A DNA stretch of 64,000 nucleotides from an uncultured Granulosicoccaceae bacterium. Lineage in GTDB: Bacteria; Pseudomonadota; Gammaproteobacteria; Granulosicoccales; Granulosicoccaceae. Below, in pieces: positions 1 to 9,970 of the stretch. Every line of letters starts with the position of its first letter. The stretch's first letter is position 1. The DNA is taken from the NCBI GenBank assembly GCA_938035525.1, contig CALHOI010000013.1:1-64000 (forward strand). Direction: 5' to 3'. Under the pieces are notes generated by a model that made no database searches, was not told where the DNA came from, and saw only the letters and a program-made list of their open reading frames with translations. The position numbers and the translations under genes were made by a program.

Positions 1-31
1 CAAATGCCCGTAGATCTTCAATTTGCCCCAT
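1..31 (-). CDS. Possible LysR-type transcriptional regulator, N-terminus only (truncated at the left window edge)
   Basis: Minus strand from 31 reads ATG GGG CAA ATT GAA GAT CTA CGG GCA TTT = MGQIEDLRAF, a typical LysR-family start, divergent from the GST gene. Only 10 codons are visible. Confidence 0.4.
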   Translation of the reverse strand, partial: MGQIEDLRAF

Positions 32-154
32 AGTGTTCTAATAATCTGAACTATTATTTCCATAATGCTTATCTGTTCAAAATATTGCAACTCTATAGAA
101 TAGTGAGCGACGGTGCTAATCCGTGCAAATGAAAACAAAAGAGGTGAATGCAGT

Positions 155-1135
155 ATGGGACTTTTACAAGAAGGGCAATGGGTCGACCAGTGGTATGACA
201 CGAAGGCCAGCGGGGGCCGATTTGTCCGTAAAGCGCCCCAGTTCCGAAATTGGATTACTGCAGATGGTTCTGCCGGACCCAGCGGCGATGCCGGATTTAA
301 AGCTGAAGCCGGTCGGTATCACTTATACGTATCACTGGCTTGTCCCTGGGCACATCGCACCTTAATTTTTCGTGCCTTGAAAGGCCTTGAAGAAATGATT
401 CCGATATCGGTGGTGCATTGGTTCATGGCCGATAAAGGTTGGACATTCCAATCGGGTGACGGTGTTGTTGCCGATTCAATCAACAACGCACAGTACATGT
501 ATGAAATTTACACCTCCGCTATGCCCGACTATTCAGGCCGAGTAACGGTACCTGTTTTATGGGACAAGAAAAACAACACCATTGTCTCCAATGAGTCACC
601 TGAAATTATCAGGATGTTCAATTCTGCGTTTGACAACGTTGGAGCAAAAGCGGGTGACTACTACCCAGAAAACTTACGCGCAGAAATCGATATGTTAAAC
701 GAACGCATATATGAACCTGTGAACAACGGGGTCTATAAATCGGGATTTGCCACCACACAGGAAGCCTACGAAGAGGCTGTTGTACCGTTGTTTGAAACAC
801 TCGACTGGTTAGATGAGCGATTGGCCACGCAACGCTATTTAACAGGCAGCACAATCACCGAAGCAGACTGGCGCTTGTTTACGACGCTGGTGCGTTTCGA
901 CCCGGTTTATGTTGGGCATTTCAAATGCAATATCAGGCGCATAGTTGATTACCCGCATTTGTCTGGATACGTGCGCGATTTATATCAGCAGCCAGGCGTG
1001 GCCGACACAGTGAACATGACACATATTAAAAACCACTATTACGCAAGCCACGAATCGGTCAATCCATCACGAGTCATTCCTGTTGGGCCCGATATTGACT
1101 TTATGGCCGCACATGATCGTGCGCGTCTTGCATAA
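155..1135 (+). CDS. Glutathionyl-hydroquinone reductase / Xi-class glutathione S-transferase (YqjG/PcpF-like)
   Basis: MGLLQEGQWVDQWYDT...GRYHLYVSLACPWAHRTLIFRALKGLEEMI...; CPWAHR active-site Cys motif. Start at 155 preferred over the upstream GTG at 113. Confidence 0.85.
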   Translation: MGLLQEGQWVDQWYDTKASGGRFVRKAPQFRNWITADGSAGPSGDAGFKAEAGRYHLYVSLACPWAHRTLIFRALKGLEEMIPISVVHWFMADKGWTFQSGDGVVADSINNAQYMYEIYTSAMPDYSGRVTVPVLWDKKNNTIVSNESPEIIRMFNSAFDNVGAKAGDYYPENLRAEIDMLNERIYEPVNNGVYKSGFATTQEAYEEAVVPLFETLDWLDERLATQRYLTGSTITEADWRLFTTLVRFDPVYVGHFKCNIRRIVDYPHLSGYVRDLYQQPGVADTVNMTHIKNHYYASHESVNPSRVIPVGPDIDFMAAHDRARLA

Positions 1136-1152
1136 ACTATGAAGGTGTCGCT

Positions 1153-1764
1153 ATGTCGCGTGACCACAATGCACCTGAAAAAAGCTCGCAGCTTGTTGAA
1201 CAAGCGCGTGACTGGACTGTTCGTACTGATGCTATGCCATCGGAAATGCAAATTCTATTGGCTGAATATCCTCGCGAAGCATGGGAAGCTCACCCAGGCT
1301 TTAAAGAACTCACAAAACAATGGTTGGGTGCGCATCAAATGTTCCGTCGTTTGAGTAAAACAGTACGCTTTGATGGGCAACATTTTCTTGATGGAAAGCT
1401 GGACGCGCTTGAATACTCTAAAAAGCTTTCTTACCGTGGTGGTGCTCTTGTTAATAACCTGCACGGACATCACGGCTGGGAAGATCACAGTTATTTTCCA
1501 GAACTCTCAGCGGCGGATTCTCGCTTTGATACAGGATTAGCCATACTGGAAAAAGACCATGAGACTCTCCATCTGGTTCTTGATAGTTTTACTGAACTTG
1601 CCAATAAAGTTATTGGATTGCATGCAGAGAATAAATCAGCCATTAACGAGGTTGGGGAATTGCACAAGGATGCGAGCACCATAGAGGCTTTGCTACACAG
1701 ACATTTAGGCGACGAGGAAGAACTGGCTGTGCCAATCATTTTGCACCATCGGTTGCGCGGATAA
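1153..1764 (+). CDS. Hemerythrin-like (HHE) domain protein
   Basis: Spaced His/Glu motifs: HGHHGWEDHSYFPEL, EKDHETLH, LLHRHLGDEEELAVPIILHH. Confidence 0.75.
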   Translation: MSRDHNAPEKSSQLVEQARDWTVRTDAMPSEMQILLAEYPREAWEAHPGFKELTKQWLGAHQMFRRLSKTVRFDGQHFLDGKLDALEYSKKLSYRGGALVNNLHGHHGWEDHSYFPELSAADSRFDTGLAILEKDHETLHLVLDSFTELANKVIGLHAENKSAINEVGELHKDASTIEALLHRHLGDEEELAVPIILHHRLRG

Positions 1765-1769
1765 AAACG

Positions 1770-2819
1770 ATGTCAGAAAAAAGCAAATCAGACAAAGACG
1801 TCAACGCGTCTGTAGAGGAGTCGCAGGAAAATATAAAGTCTCGCCGTGCAAGCGGTGAATTTGTTCGAGGTCTTAGTGGGTTTCGTCATGCGATAGGTGA
1901 TGCAGCATTTCCGGCTGTTCCCAATCGCTACCATTTGTTTGTGGCGTTTAACTGCCCCTGGTGTCATAGGGTGACGCTGGCACGCAATGTTCTGGGTTTG
2001 CAAAACAGTATAAGTCTGGATGTTGCCTTTCCCAGCCGGACAGATGAAGGTGATGCCGTCGCGCCTAACTTATGGGAGTTTAATCCAGATCGAATTGCTT
2101 CTCTCACCGGCGATACTTTGCCCGAGTGCACAAAGGATACAGCTACCGGAAACGCTTATCGTTTAGCCAAACAAATTTACGCTGAATCGGGATCTGATGA
2201 AGGCTCTGTTCCCATACTTTACGACAAATTCACCAAGCAAATTGTCAATAACGAGAGCGCTGAAATTATTCGTATGCTCAATAAACATGCAGGTCAACTG
2301 GGTAGCTCAATAGATGACGCTGAGCGTCCTGATTTGTACCCAGAGAGTGCAAGCGTTAGAGCCCACATAGACTCGCTGAATCAGGAAATTTATCAAGCCA
2401 TTAATAATGGGGCTTACAAAGCGGGGTTTTCTTCTGATCAAACCGTTTATGCGAATGCGTATAAGGCTTATTTCAATACACTGAATAAACTGAACGCCTT
2501 ATTAGGCCAGGATAAACGCCTCTTTTTAACGGGTGATAGCTTTACCGAGGCAGATTTGCGCTTGTACCCAACCCTTTACCGACACGACCCCGTTTATTAC
2601 GTAAGAATGAAGCTCAACGCGGCTAAAATACTCGACTACCCGTATTTATGGCGATGGCTTTGTCGGGTTTACGCTCTGCCTGGTGTGGCGCAAAGCAATT
2701 CACTGGATCATTGCAAGCAGGGTTACTTTGGCAGATCCTGGAACAATGTTGTACCGCTTGGGCCCACTCATCCAATGCCTTACCCAGAAGCTTATTCACA
2801 CCCAGAGTTGGTTGGATAG
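1770..2819 (+). CDS. Glutathionyl-hydroquinone reductase-like glutathione S-transferase (second copy)
   Basis: RYHLFVAFNCPWCHRVTLARNVLGL... and NNESAEIIRMLN...; same family as 155-1135. Confidence 0.82.
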   Translation: MSEKSKSDKDVNASVEESQENIKSRRASGEFVRGLSGFRHAIGDAAFPAVPNRYHLFVAFNCPWCHRVTLARNVLGLQNSISLDVAFPSRTDEGDAVAPNLWEFNPDRIASLTGDTLPECTKDTATGNAYRLAKQIYAESGSDEGSVPILYDKFTKQIVNNESAEIIRMLNKHAGQLGSSIDDAERPDLYPESASVRAHIDSLNQEIYQAINNGAYKAGFSSDQTVYANAYKAYFNTLNKLNALLGQDKRLFLTGDSFTEADLRLYPTLYRHDPVYYVRMKLNAAKILDYPYLWRWLCRVYALPGVAQSNSLDHCKQGYFGRSWNNVVPLGPTHPMPYPEAYSHPELVG

Positions 2820-2903
2820 GTTCAATAACAGCAATGGCCACGCTATCTTGGCTGCAATTTAGCGTGTACACTTTAGCGTTAATGAAAACACTAAAGGTGG
2901 GTC

Positions 2904-3140
2904 ATGCGAGCCTATTTCGTGAATATTAAGTGCAATCTGGGTATGGCATACGAGGTTGCAAATGCCATTGCAGAGCAGGAAATTGCCTCCGAGGTTTACT
3001 CAACCGCTGGTAACTTTGATTTGCTAATAAAGTTGTACCTGGAAGAAGATGTTGATGTCGGGCAGTACGTCAATACGCACGTTCATTCGATTCCTGGTAT
3101 CCGTGATACCGAAACGCTGGTTACGTTTAAAGCATTCTGA
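2904..3140 (+). CDS. Stand-alone Lrp/AsnC ligand-binding (RAM) domain protein
   Basis: 78 aa: MRAYFVNIKCNLGMAYEVANAIAEQEIASEVYSTAGNFDLLIKLYLEEDVDVGQYVNTHVHSIPGIRDTETLVTFKAF; RAM pattern without an HTH. Confidence 0.75.
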   Translation: MRAYFVNIKCNLGMAYEVANAIAEQEIASEVYSTAGNFDLLIKLYLEEDVDVGQYVNTHVHSIPGIRDTETLVTFKAF

Positions 3141-3147
3141 TTTTACT

Positions 3148-3182
3148 AAAAAGCATTACCGGTCAAGGCCGGTCGCTTTTCT
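3148..3182 (+). terminator. Rho-independent terminator-like hairpin
   Basis: aaaaagc-attaccggtcaaggccggtc-gctttt directly downstream of the 2904-3140 stop. Confidence 0.5.
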
Positions 3183-3258
3183 GGAGGCGTCGCTTGGCCA
3201 AATGGGTTGATTTAGAAATCAGTCTTTATTCTCAATTGTTCTACTTTGCTTTGCATTG

Positions 3259-4362
3259 TCAGACTAAGGGCGAAATAGCCGCTTCGAGTATTTCCAAATC
3301 ATCGGAGCAATTGGAAAATTGCGTTTTGGTACCTGGTGGCACGACAAAGGCATCGCCCGCTTCCAAGTCATAAGGTGCTTGTCCGTCAGCCGATAAGGTA
3401 ACGCTGCCCTCCATAACAAAATTAAAGTGTATATCTGCATCGTGACTGCATGCTTGTGGTGATCCTTTATCAAAGCGGGCAATCACCACGCTTGCAATAC
3501 CATTGGTACCTTTAGAAATGCCGGTGTCCCGACACTTAAATTCCGGCATTCGATGTGTCTGCCAAACAGCGTTTGATTTGGTGTGGTGAACAAACCTTTG
3601 TCCATCCCATTCTCGACTGGCATCCCCTTTGCCGTTGGGCAGTACAAAGTCATGGTCGATGGTGGTGATGTGCTCGGCGGGCACACCAATTTCCAACACT
3701 TCTATGTCGGCACTGGCATGACAAACACGGTGCCTGATTTGAGGTGGTTGTGTTACACAGTCACCGGCTTCCAGGCGTATCATGTCACCCTGATCTTCGT
3801 ATAAAACATCGACCCAGCCTTTAAGGCAAAATATAAGTTGAAAGCCGACCGTGTGATAATGAACCATGTCCGGCACCGGCCCGCCATCAGGAATACGAAT
3901 GTGGCTGGCAATGATGGAACCTCCCAGTCGAGAGGGCACCAAGTCTCTGTAGTGCATGCCCGCACGCCCGATAACCCAAGGCGCCTCGTCACGCAATCGT
4001 CTAACAACAAACTCGTGTTGCGTCGCAGGTTGATCAACGATTGGGGTCAGAGTAACAATTTCAATGCGTGTACCATTAGGTGCTACCAGTGATGTCGCGC
4101 CACCGGCAAAGCCCTCAACGTCATCGGTCAATATGCGTAAAGTTCCAGGTGGTACATCTGCGTGCTTATCAATTCGCACGTTTAAACCATGGCCTGAAAA
4201 ACTGGCACTGCTTGGGTCATCGGCCGGATAAATAGAATCAAGTCGCATACCCAGTGTATTAGTGTAAAACGGCAAATCGTTGCGCAACTCTTTGGTGGGT
4301 AGTAACACTTCGGCGCGAATATCGGTTGCTTTCATGTGTGCTTGTTCTCGTCGATTGGTCAT
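3259..4362 (-). CDS. Glyoxalase/VOC-like N-terminal region plus bicupin domains, metal-binding cupin protein
   Basis: KELRNDLPFYTNTLGMRLDSIYPADDP (VOC-like) followed by cupin motifs VHYHTVGFQLIFCLKGWVDVLYEDQ and DIHFNFVMEGSVTLSADGQ..LEAGDAFVVPPGT. Confidence 0.65.
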   Translation of the reverse strand: MTNRREQAHMKATDIRAEVLLPTKELRNDLPFYTNTLGMRLDSIYPADDPSSASFSGHGLNVRIDKHADVPPGTLRILTDDVEGFAGGATSLVAPNGTRIEIVTLTPIVDQPATQHEFVVRRLRDEAPWVIGRAGMHYRDLVPSRLGGSIIASHIRIPDGGPVPDMVHYHTVGFQLIFCLKGWVDVLYEDQGDMIRLEAGDCVTQPPQIRHRVCHASADIEVLEIGVPAEHITTIDHDFVLPNGKGDASREWDGQRFVHHTKSNAVWQTHRMPEFKCRDTGISKGTNGIASVVIARFDKGSPQACSHDADIHFNFVMEGSVTLSADGQAPYDLEAGDAFVVPPGTKTQFSNCSDDLEILEAAISPLV

Positions 4363-4512
4363 GTAGATTGGTCATTTATGGCAATGCCATAACGCTACTA
4401 GACGAGCAAGACTGTATCACGACACGCAGTAATTGAATGTTAGCTTGCTAACAGACTGTACTGTTGCTTGTGGGTTTGTGGTGTAAAGTGCGTGGGGAAT
4501 TTTCAATGCCTG

Positions 4513-4545
4513 GCACTGGTGTCCGCCAAATGCAGACACCAGTGC
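4513..4545 (-). terminator. Strong hairpin downstream of the PhoX-like gene
   Basis: GCACTGGTGTC-cgccaaatgca-GACACCAGTGC, perfect 11-bp stem, about 20 bp past the stop of 4566-6506; weak T-run. Confidence 0.45.
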
Positions 4546-4565
4546 GCAGCTACTAATGGGCGTTA

Positions 4566-6506
4566 TTAACCCACTAAACCTCCATCATCACGTCTAATAG
4601 CGACGACAGCAGAGCGTGCAACCGCATCACCACCTTCAGGCCAGTGACTATTACCTTTTTCCCCAGGGTGCTGAACACCGATAAACATGGTGCGTTTGTC
4701 GGGACTCCAGGTTAAGCCGGTTATTTCACACTCGTTTGGCCCAACCAGAAAGCGACGGATATCACCTGTTACCGGGTCACCTGCTAACATTTGGTTGTTA
4801 CCGTGACCTTCAAACTGTTCGGCGTTTGTATAGTTGCCATCGGTCTGAATCCACAACACGCCATTAGAATCGAACTTAAGCCCGTCGGGTGAATTAAACA
4901 TGTTGTTTTCATTGATGTTGTCCGAGCCTGCATTTAAATCTGTGTGCAGTTTCGGGTTTCCTGCAAGGGCGTACAGATCCCATGCAAAGCCGTTGTTGGT
5001 GTGATCGCCACCGTTTGGACGCCACCTGACAATTTGTCCGTAGATATTTTCATCTCTGGGGTTAGGGCCACTTGCCGGTGTTAAATCGCCGCCAGCATTA
5101 GGCTTGATACCACGGTTCTTATTGTTGGTAAGCGCGCAATAGACTTCAGGCGCTTTGGGATTGGCTGCGACCCACTCAGGCCGGTCCATCGTGGTAGCGC
5201 CGACAGCCGATGCTGCAATACGTGTGTGTACACATACCTCGGCCATATTAGCCATGCCTGCAGTTTCCGGGTTGAGTTCCAGCCATTCACCAGCACCAGT
5301 GTCATGAAACTTTGCAGCATAGAGTTTTCCATCCTCAAGCAGTGAGTCTGTTTCAGCGCCAGGTGCAAACACGCCATTAGACACATACCTGTATAGAAAC
5401 TCGCCGCGCTCATCGTCGCCCATGTAAACCACCACGCGGCCATCGTTATTGATCACCATTTCTGCATTTTCGTGTTTGAAGCGTCCCAATGCGGTGCGCT
5501 TTTTGGGAGTCGACGCCGGGTCGCGCGGGTCTACTTCAACCACGTAGCCAAATCGATTTGGCTCATTAGGATGCTTTGACACATCGAAACGCTCATCGAT
5601 GCTTGCCCAACCGTATCCCCAGTCTTTTGCGGACACGCCATAGCGTTTTAGTTCTGGTGATACTTCATGCTCTTCATTTTCAGCTGAGAAGTAGCCATTG
5701 AAGTTTTCCTCACAAGCAAGGTAGGTACCCCAAGGTGTTCTGCCGTTACCACAGTTGTTGTAAGTACCAAGTGGGGTTGTGCCGGCCGGGTCCGCTGCGG
5801 TTTTAACCAGATCATGTCCGGCTGCAGGCCCTGTGATGGCCATAGGTTCATCCGGTGTGATACGCCGGTTATACGGGCTGTCTTTTACAACACCCCATTG
5901 GCCATCGTCTGCCTGACTTATTTCAACAACGGTCAGGCCTTGGGCCATTTTGCCTTTGAGTACGTCATCGTCGGTTTCGTATTTTCCTTCCTCTCGGTTA
6001 CCCCAGATTATTTTAATGTTGGTGTATTCGTTGTTTACCACCATCAGCGTTTTATCACCGTGGGCGAACACTTCCATGCCATCAATATTGTCGCCAAATG
6101 CCTTCATTTGGCTTTCGCCAGTGCCGCGTGTGGCGTGGTCAAAGTCCACGCCGTCTGACCAAAGAGGGTCACCCCAACGGGTCACCACTTGTGCGCTGTA
6201 ACCCTGTGGCACGGTAATGTCGTCGAGCGTGTTGGCGTCAATCGCATCGAATGCGAAACGGGTTTCTGCTGCCAGTGCCTCTTTGGGTATTAGTGATGCT
6301 ACCCCCATAGAGCCCAGTGCTGCCACGCTGCCCACGGCCATGACGCCTTTCAGCAGACCGCGTCTTGTTAGAGCGGCTTCAAGAATATGGTCGAAATCAG
6401 TGTCTTCGGGTTTTGGGTTGATGAGTTCGTCGAAGTCATCGAACGAAATGTCTTCATCGGGTTGGGAATTAAGCGTGTGTTTTTTATCCAGGTTGTTCTT
6501 TTCCAT
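4566..6506 (-). CDS. PhoX family (DUF839) Tat-exported protein, putative alkaline phosphatase
   Basis: Tat-type signal LTRRGLLKGVMAVGSVAALGSMG; NNCGNGRTPWGTYLACEENFNGYF, KHENAEMVINNDGRVVVYMGDDERGEFLYRYVS. Confidence 0.85.
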   Translation of the reverse strand: MEKNNLDKKHTLNSQPDEDISFDDFDELINPKPEDTDFDHILEAALTRRGLLKGVMAVGSVAALGSMGVASLIPKEALAAETRFAFDAIDANTLDDITVPQGYSAQVVTRWGDPLWSDGVDFDHATRGTGESQMKAFGDNIDGMEVFAHGDKTLMVVNNEYTNIKIIWGNREEGKYETDDDVLKGKMAQGLTVVEISQADDGQWGVVKDSPYNRRITPDEPMAITGPAAGHDLVKTAADPAGTTPLGTYNNCGNGRTPWGTYLACEENFNGYFSAENEEHEVSPELKRYGVSAKDWGYGWASIDERFDVSKHPNEPNRFGYVVEVDPRDPASTPKKRTALGRFKHENAEMVINNDGRVVVYMGDDERGEFLYRYVSNGVFAPGAETDSLLEDGKLYAAKFHDTGAGEWLELNPETAGMANMAEVCVHTRIAASAVGATTMDRPEWVAANPKAPEVYCALTNNKNRGIKPNAGGDLTPASGPNPRDENIYGQIVRWRPNGGDHTNNGFAWDLYALAGNPKLHTDLNAGSDNINENNMFNSPDGLKFDSNGVLWIQTDGNYTNAEQFEGHGNNQMLAGDPVTGDIRRFLVGPNECEITGLTWSPDKRTMFIGVQHPGEKGNSHWPEGGDAVARSAVVAIRRDDGGLVG

Positions 6507-6822
6507 CTTAGTTTTCTCCTGCTGCTTGGTTGTGTGTCTATATTGACTCGGTATTGTTCTCTTGTTGTTCGGGCATGGCGTGCTGCTCAGTGGGACGCTA
6601 GCCAGTACAGACTATGCCTATTGCGATGTTGGTGTCAATCCGGATGTGTGGCCCAGCTAGGCGCGTGAGAATAGGTACTTCTTAAAATCATACCTGGCAA
6701 TTATTAAGCAGCGGTTAAAGATGATGGAGTAATCGATACAGAGTTAACTGCGAGAGAGGTATAGCTTGGATGGGTATTTGAACCATCAGATGGTTAGTTG
6801 AATAAGCGGCAGGGCAGTTGAA

Positions 6823-6852
6823 TAAAAAACCAGCTGCCTCAACGGCAGCTGG
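6823..6852 (-). terminator. Rho-independent terminator
   Basis: On the minus strand: CCAGCTGCC-gttga-GGCAGCTGG followed by TTTTTTATT, 16 bp past the stop of 6868-7392. Confidence 0.75.
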
Positions 6853-6867
6853 GTAATTTGGGGTTGG

Positions 6868-7392
6868 CTATGCGTAGAAACTGCGTGATGAGTTGACAAC
6901 CATGCCACGCTGGTTGGTACCGGTAACTGACACCAGTCTCTGTGGCTGATTAGCGTATTTGTGCCGTGGGAATTGCACTTCGGCCTGCGTTGCGTATGTT
7001 GGTTCAATTTTTACACGCCGGGTGCGACCAGCACCAATAGCATAAGCACTTCGGGCAAAAATAGAATTTATATCAAATGTTTTTTTGCCAGCGTGAATGA
7101 TGCCCGGATGGACATGACGCACAATAACCAGCTTATCACTGTTATTGATCAGTTCGATTGTCGGATCTGGATCAACTGATAGAGCAACAACCAGTTCAGA
7201 GTCAGCACTGATAGCGATAGTTTGTTTATTGCATCTACTTTTGCCAGAGATATCTATCACCGAGCCATTTGCAAAGGATGGCATGGTTGCGATAACTGCG
7301 GTACCACCTAATACTTTTAAAACCGTTCTTCGTTCGTTGTTGACCATTAAGGTTTCCGTTTTCAACATTGTGAAATTATATTTTAAGGGCAT
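6868..7392 (-). CDS. Hypothetical exported protein with Tat-like signal
   Basis: NNERRTVLKVLGGTAVIATMPSFANG signal; beta-rich remainder. Family not recognised; start could be internal. Confidence 0.5.
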   Translation of the reverse strand: MPLKYNFTMLKTETLMVNNERRTVLKVLGGTAVIATMPSFANGSVIDISGKSRCNKQTIAISADSELVVALSVDPDPTIELINNSDKLVIVRHVHPGIIHAGKKTFDINSIFARSAYAIGAGRTRRVKIEPTYATQAEVQFPRHKYANQPQRLVSVTGTNQRGMVVNSSRSFYA

Positions 7393-7496
7393 AATTCAAC
7401 TATCCTTGTAGTTTGCTACAGTTTGTGACATTCACGGCATCATTTCGTGTAATTTGCGTTGCGATAGCCGATCACCATTAGCAGCTGGAGGAATCA

Positions 7497-8051
7497 GTGC
7501 CCGATCTCATCATATTGCATGGTCCGCCCGCTTCGGGAAAACTGACAATTGCTAATGAGCTTAGTCAGATGATCAATGCGCGCGTGTTCCATAATCATTT
7601 AACACTTGATGTGGCAAAGTCCGTACTGGATTTTGGTGCTGCGGGTTTTTGGAATTTGGTGCGAGACCTAAGAATTGTATCCTTGCAATCGTATTTCGCA
7701 CATGGTGCAGGGTATGTCGTCACCACCTGGTGCTACGAGGACCCGGAAGATCTGGAGCTTTACCTGGCTTACAAAAAGATAGTAAATTCAGCGGGGGGTA
7801 GGTTGCTACCGGTGTACCTAAAGTGTGATGCCGTTTCTCTGGAAAGTCGCGTTGGCGCTTTGCACAGGCAGGAAATGGAGAAGTTAACCGACGTCAATAG
7901 ATTAAGAGAGATCTTGGCACAGAAAAATTACGCGGCTATCCCTGATGAATTGTGCATGGAAGTAAACAGTGCAAGCACCGCGGCGAACGAAAATGCGAGA
8001 ATAATTGTATCGCATTTTAAATTAGCATCTACGGCATTAGCACCTACTTAG
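7497..8051 (+). CDS. P-loop kinase/ATPase-like protein (AAA / shikimate-kinase-like)
   Basis: GTG start; MPDLIILHGPPASGKLTIANELSQ with Walker A GPPASGKL. Confidence 0.6.
   Translation: MPDLIILHGPPASGKLTIANELSQMINARVFHNHLTLDVAKSVLDFGAAGFWNLVRDLRIVSLQSYFAHGAGYVVTTWCYEDPEDLELYLAYKKIVNSAGGRLLPVYLKCDAVSLESRVGALHRQEMEKLTDVNRLREILAQKNYAAIPDELCMEVNSASTAANENARIIVSHFKLASTALAPT
8021..8050 (+). repeat. Imperfect 15-bp tandem duplication at a CDS 3' end
   Basis: ttagcatctacggca / ttagcacctacttag. Confidence 0.4.
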
Positions 8052-8145
8052 GGTTCAATGACGTCAGTGAAAATTTAGGATGCAGGCATTTGATGCTGAT
8101 AAATAAATGGTAGTTAAATGGATGCTGAGCATGGCAACAAAAAAA

Positions 8146-8505
8146 TCACACCTCGCAAATCATAAAATGCTTTTTTATAAAAGTACTCACGGTCCATTCG
8201 GTTTTTAGTCCGGCGTCCAAAATAAACCCGTCCCCCGCGGTTACGATAAATTCTTTACCATTGGATGTTTTTATTGTCGCGCCACCCTCTAAAACATGAC
8301 AGAACTCAATGATGCCATTGTATTCGGCCTTGAACACGCCAGCCGTACTTTCCCAGATACCAGAGCGGACCTTCCCATTCTGTCCATTAAATTTAAGCTC
8401 TGAGTGCTGCACAGGTTCACCCGAAATGATGTTAGAACTAATATCGTTCTGGATACGAGGCACATCATGTTCTTTAAAAAGCGTGATCGTTGGTTCCTTA
8501 TCCAT
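8146..8505 (-). CDS. Cupin domain protein (DUF861-like)
   Basis: SGIWESTAGVFKAEYNGIIEFCHVLEGGATIKTSNGKEFIVTAGDGFILDAGLKTEWTV. Confidence 0.75.
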   Translation of the reverse strand: MDKEPTITLFKEHDVPRIQNDISSNIISGEPVQHSELKFNGQNGKVRSGIWESTAGVFKAEYNGIIEFCHVLEGGATIKTSNGKEFIVTAGDGFILDAGLKTEWTVSTFIKKHFMICEV

Positions 8506-8728
8506 CGTAATCGTATTACCTGTTTATTCTATGTTGCGGTTAATCTTTATGCTGTCGCATTGAGTGTTTACTTGCTAGCGTGGTAAGGCCAGCTTCTGTT
8601 ATCGAAATTGTTGCCTGATAAAGTGTTCAGAACTTGACAGTTATTGCTTAACATGTCAATCTTTTTTCTGCCCAAAGATTAAGTTTTATGCATCTTAAAG
8701 CAGCGAAAGCTACCGCAACGGAGCAATC

Positions 8729-9970
8729 ATGAAACACCCCACTATTCTTGTGATTGGAACGTACGACACCAAGCAAGATGAGCTGGATTACATCGCGCAG
8801 TGTATTCAGAAACTATCCGGACATACAAAAACCATGGACGTCAGTGTTCTGGGTGAGGCTGCTAGTCCGTGCGACATATCCAAGCATCAAGTTGCTGCAG
8901 CTGCAAACAGCAGCATTCAACAGGCGATTGATTCTGGCGATGAAAACACAGCCATGCAAACCATGGCCACTGGTGCGTCTGTGTTGGCAGTAAAACTACA
9001 ACGCAGTGGTGAGATCCATGGAGTGATCATATTAGGTGGCACCATGGGAACCGATTTAGCGCTTGATGTGTGTCAAGAGTTGCCTTTGGGTGTGCCAAAG
9101 TATGTGGTATCAACCGTTTCATTTTCGGCTTTGATACCACCAGAGCGTTTATCGCCCGACATTCAAATGATTCTATGGGCTGGTGGTTTATACGGGCTCA
9201 ATTCAATTTGCAAAGCCTCGCTGAGTCAGGCTGCCGGTGCGGTGCTGGGTGCCGCACAAGCCGTTGAAATGCCAGAAACCGATAAACCCCTTATTGGTAT
9301 GACGTCACTGGGCAGCTCTTGTTTGTCTTACATGAAAACCTTAAAGCCAGCATTGGAGGCGCGTGGTTTTGAGGTTGCCATTTTTCATGCTACCGGCATG
9401 GGTGGTATGGCATTTGAAAAAATTGCATCGCAGCGAGGCTTCGTGTGCGTTATGGACTTTGCCTTGCCGGAACTGGGTAATTTGATTGCCGGTTCTGTGG
9501 TTAATGCCGGTGAAGATCGTTTATTAAATGCAGGTCTTGCAGGCATCCCTCAGCTTGTTGCACCCGGCTGTCTTGATCTTATTGACTTTGCAGGTTGGCA
9601 GGATATTCCACATCAATATGCTGACAGGCCATTTCATGCACACAATCGTTTAATCAAAAGTTCTGCCTTGAATAACGAGGAGCGGCGCATAACAGCGCAG
9701 GCAATGGCAGAGCTATTGTCGTCAGCAAAAGCACCTGTTCAAGTACTATTGCCGCTTAACGGTCTGGAGGAATGGGATAAAGAAGGAGGACCAGCTTATG
9801 ATCCCGATGGTCTGGCAGCATTCATTGATGAATCGCGCAAGGTATTCAAACCCCCAATAAAATTAGTCGAGATTGACGCACATATTAATGATCAGGCTTT
9901 TTCCGATGTGGTATTGGAACTGTTTGATGCATGGGTGGCAGACGGCACTGTTGTAAAAACTGTATCGTGA
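8729..9970 (+). CDS. Tm-1-like / UPF0261 family ATP-binding protein
   Basis: TILVIGTYDTKQDELDYI..., GVIILGGTMGTDLALDV, GMTSLGSSCLSYMKTLKPALEARGFEVAIFHATGMGGMAFE. Confidence 0.85.
   Translation: MKHPTILVIGTYDTKQDELDYIAQCIQKLSGHTKTMDVSVLGEAASPCDISKHQVAAAANSSIQQAIDSGDENTAMQTMATGASVLAVKLQRSGEIHGVIILGGTMGTDLALDVCQELPLGVPKYVVSTVSFSALIPPERLSPDIQMILWAGGLYGLNSICKASLSQAAGAVLGAAQAVEMPETDKPLIGMTSLGSSCLSYMKTLKPALEARGFEVAIFHATGMGGMAFEKIASQRGFVCVMDFALPELGNLIAGSVVNAGEDRLLNAGLAGIPQLVAPGCLDLIDFAGWQDIPHQYADRPFHAHNRLIKSSALNNEERRITAQAMAELLSSAKAPVQVLLPLNGLEEWDKEGGPAYDPDGLAAFIDESRKVFKPPIKLVEIDAHINDQAFSDVVLELFDAWVADGTVVKTVS

Noticed and set aside
113-154. GTG start at 113 for the first GST
   Set aside because: The ATG at 155 (MGLLQEG...) fits the family N-terminus; the upstream extension MLIRANENKRGECS does not.
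5814-6158. 114-aa plus-strand ORF
   Set aside because: Antisense to the PhoX-like gene; no coding features.
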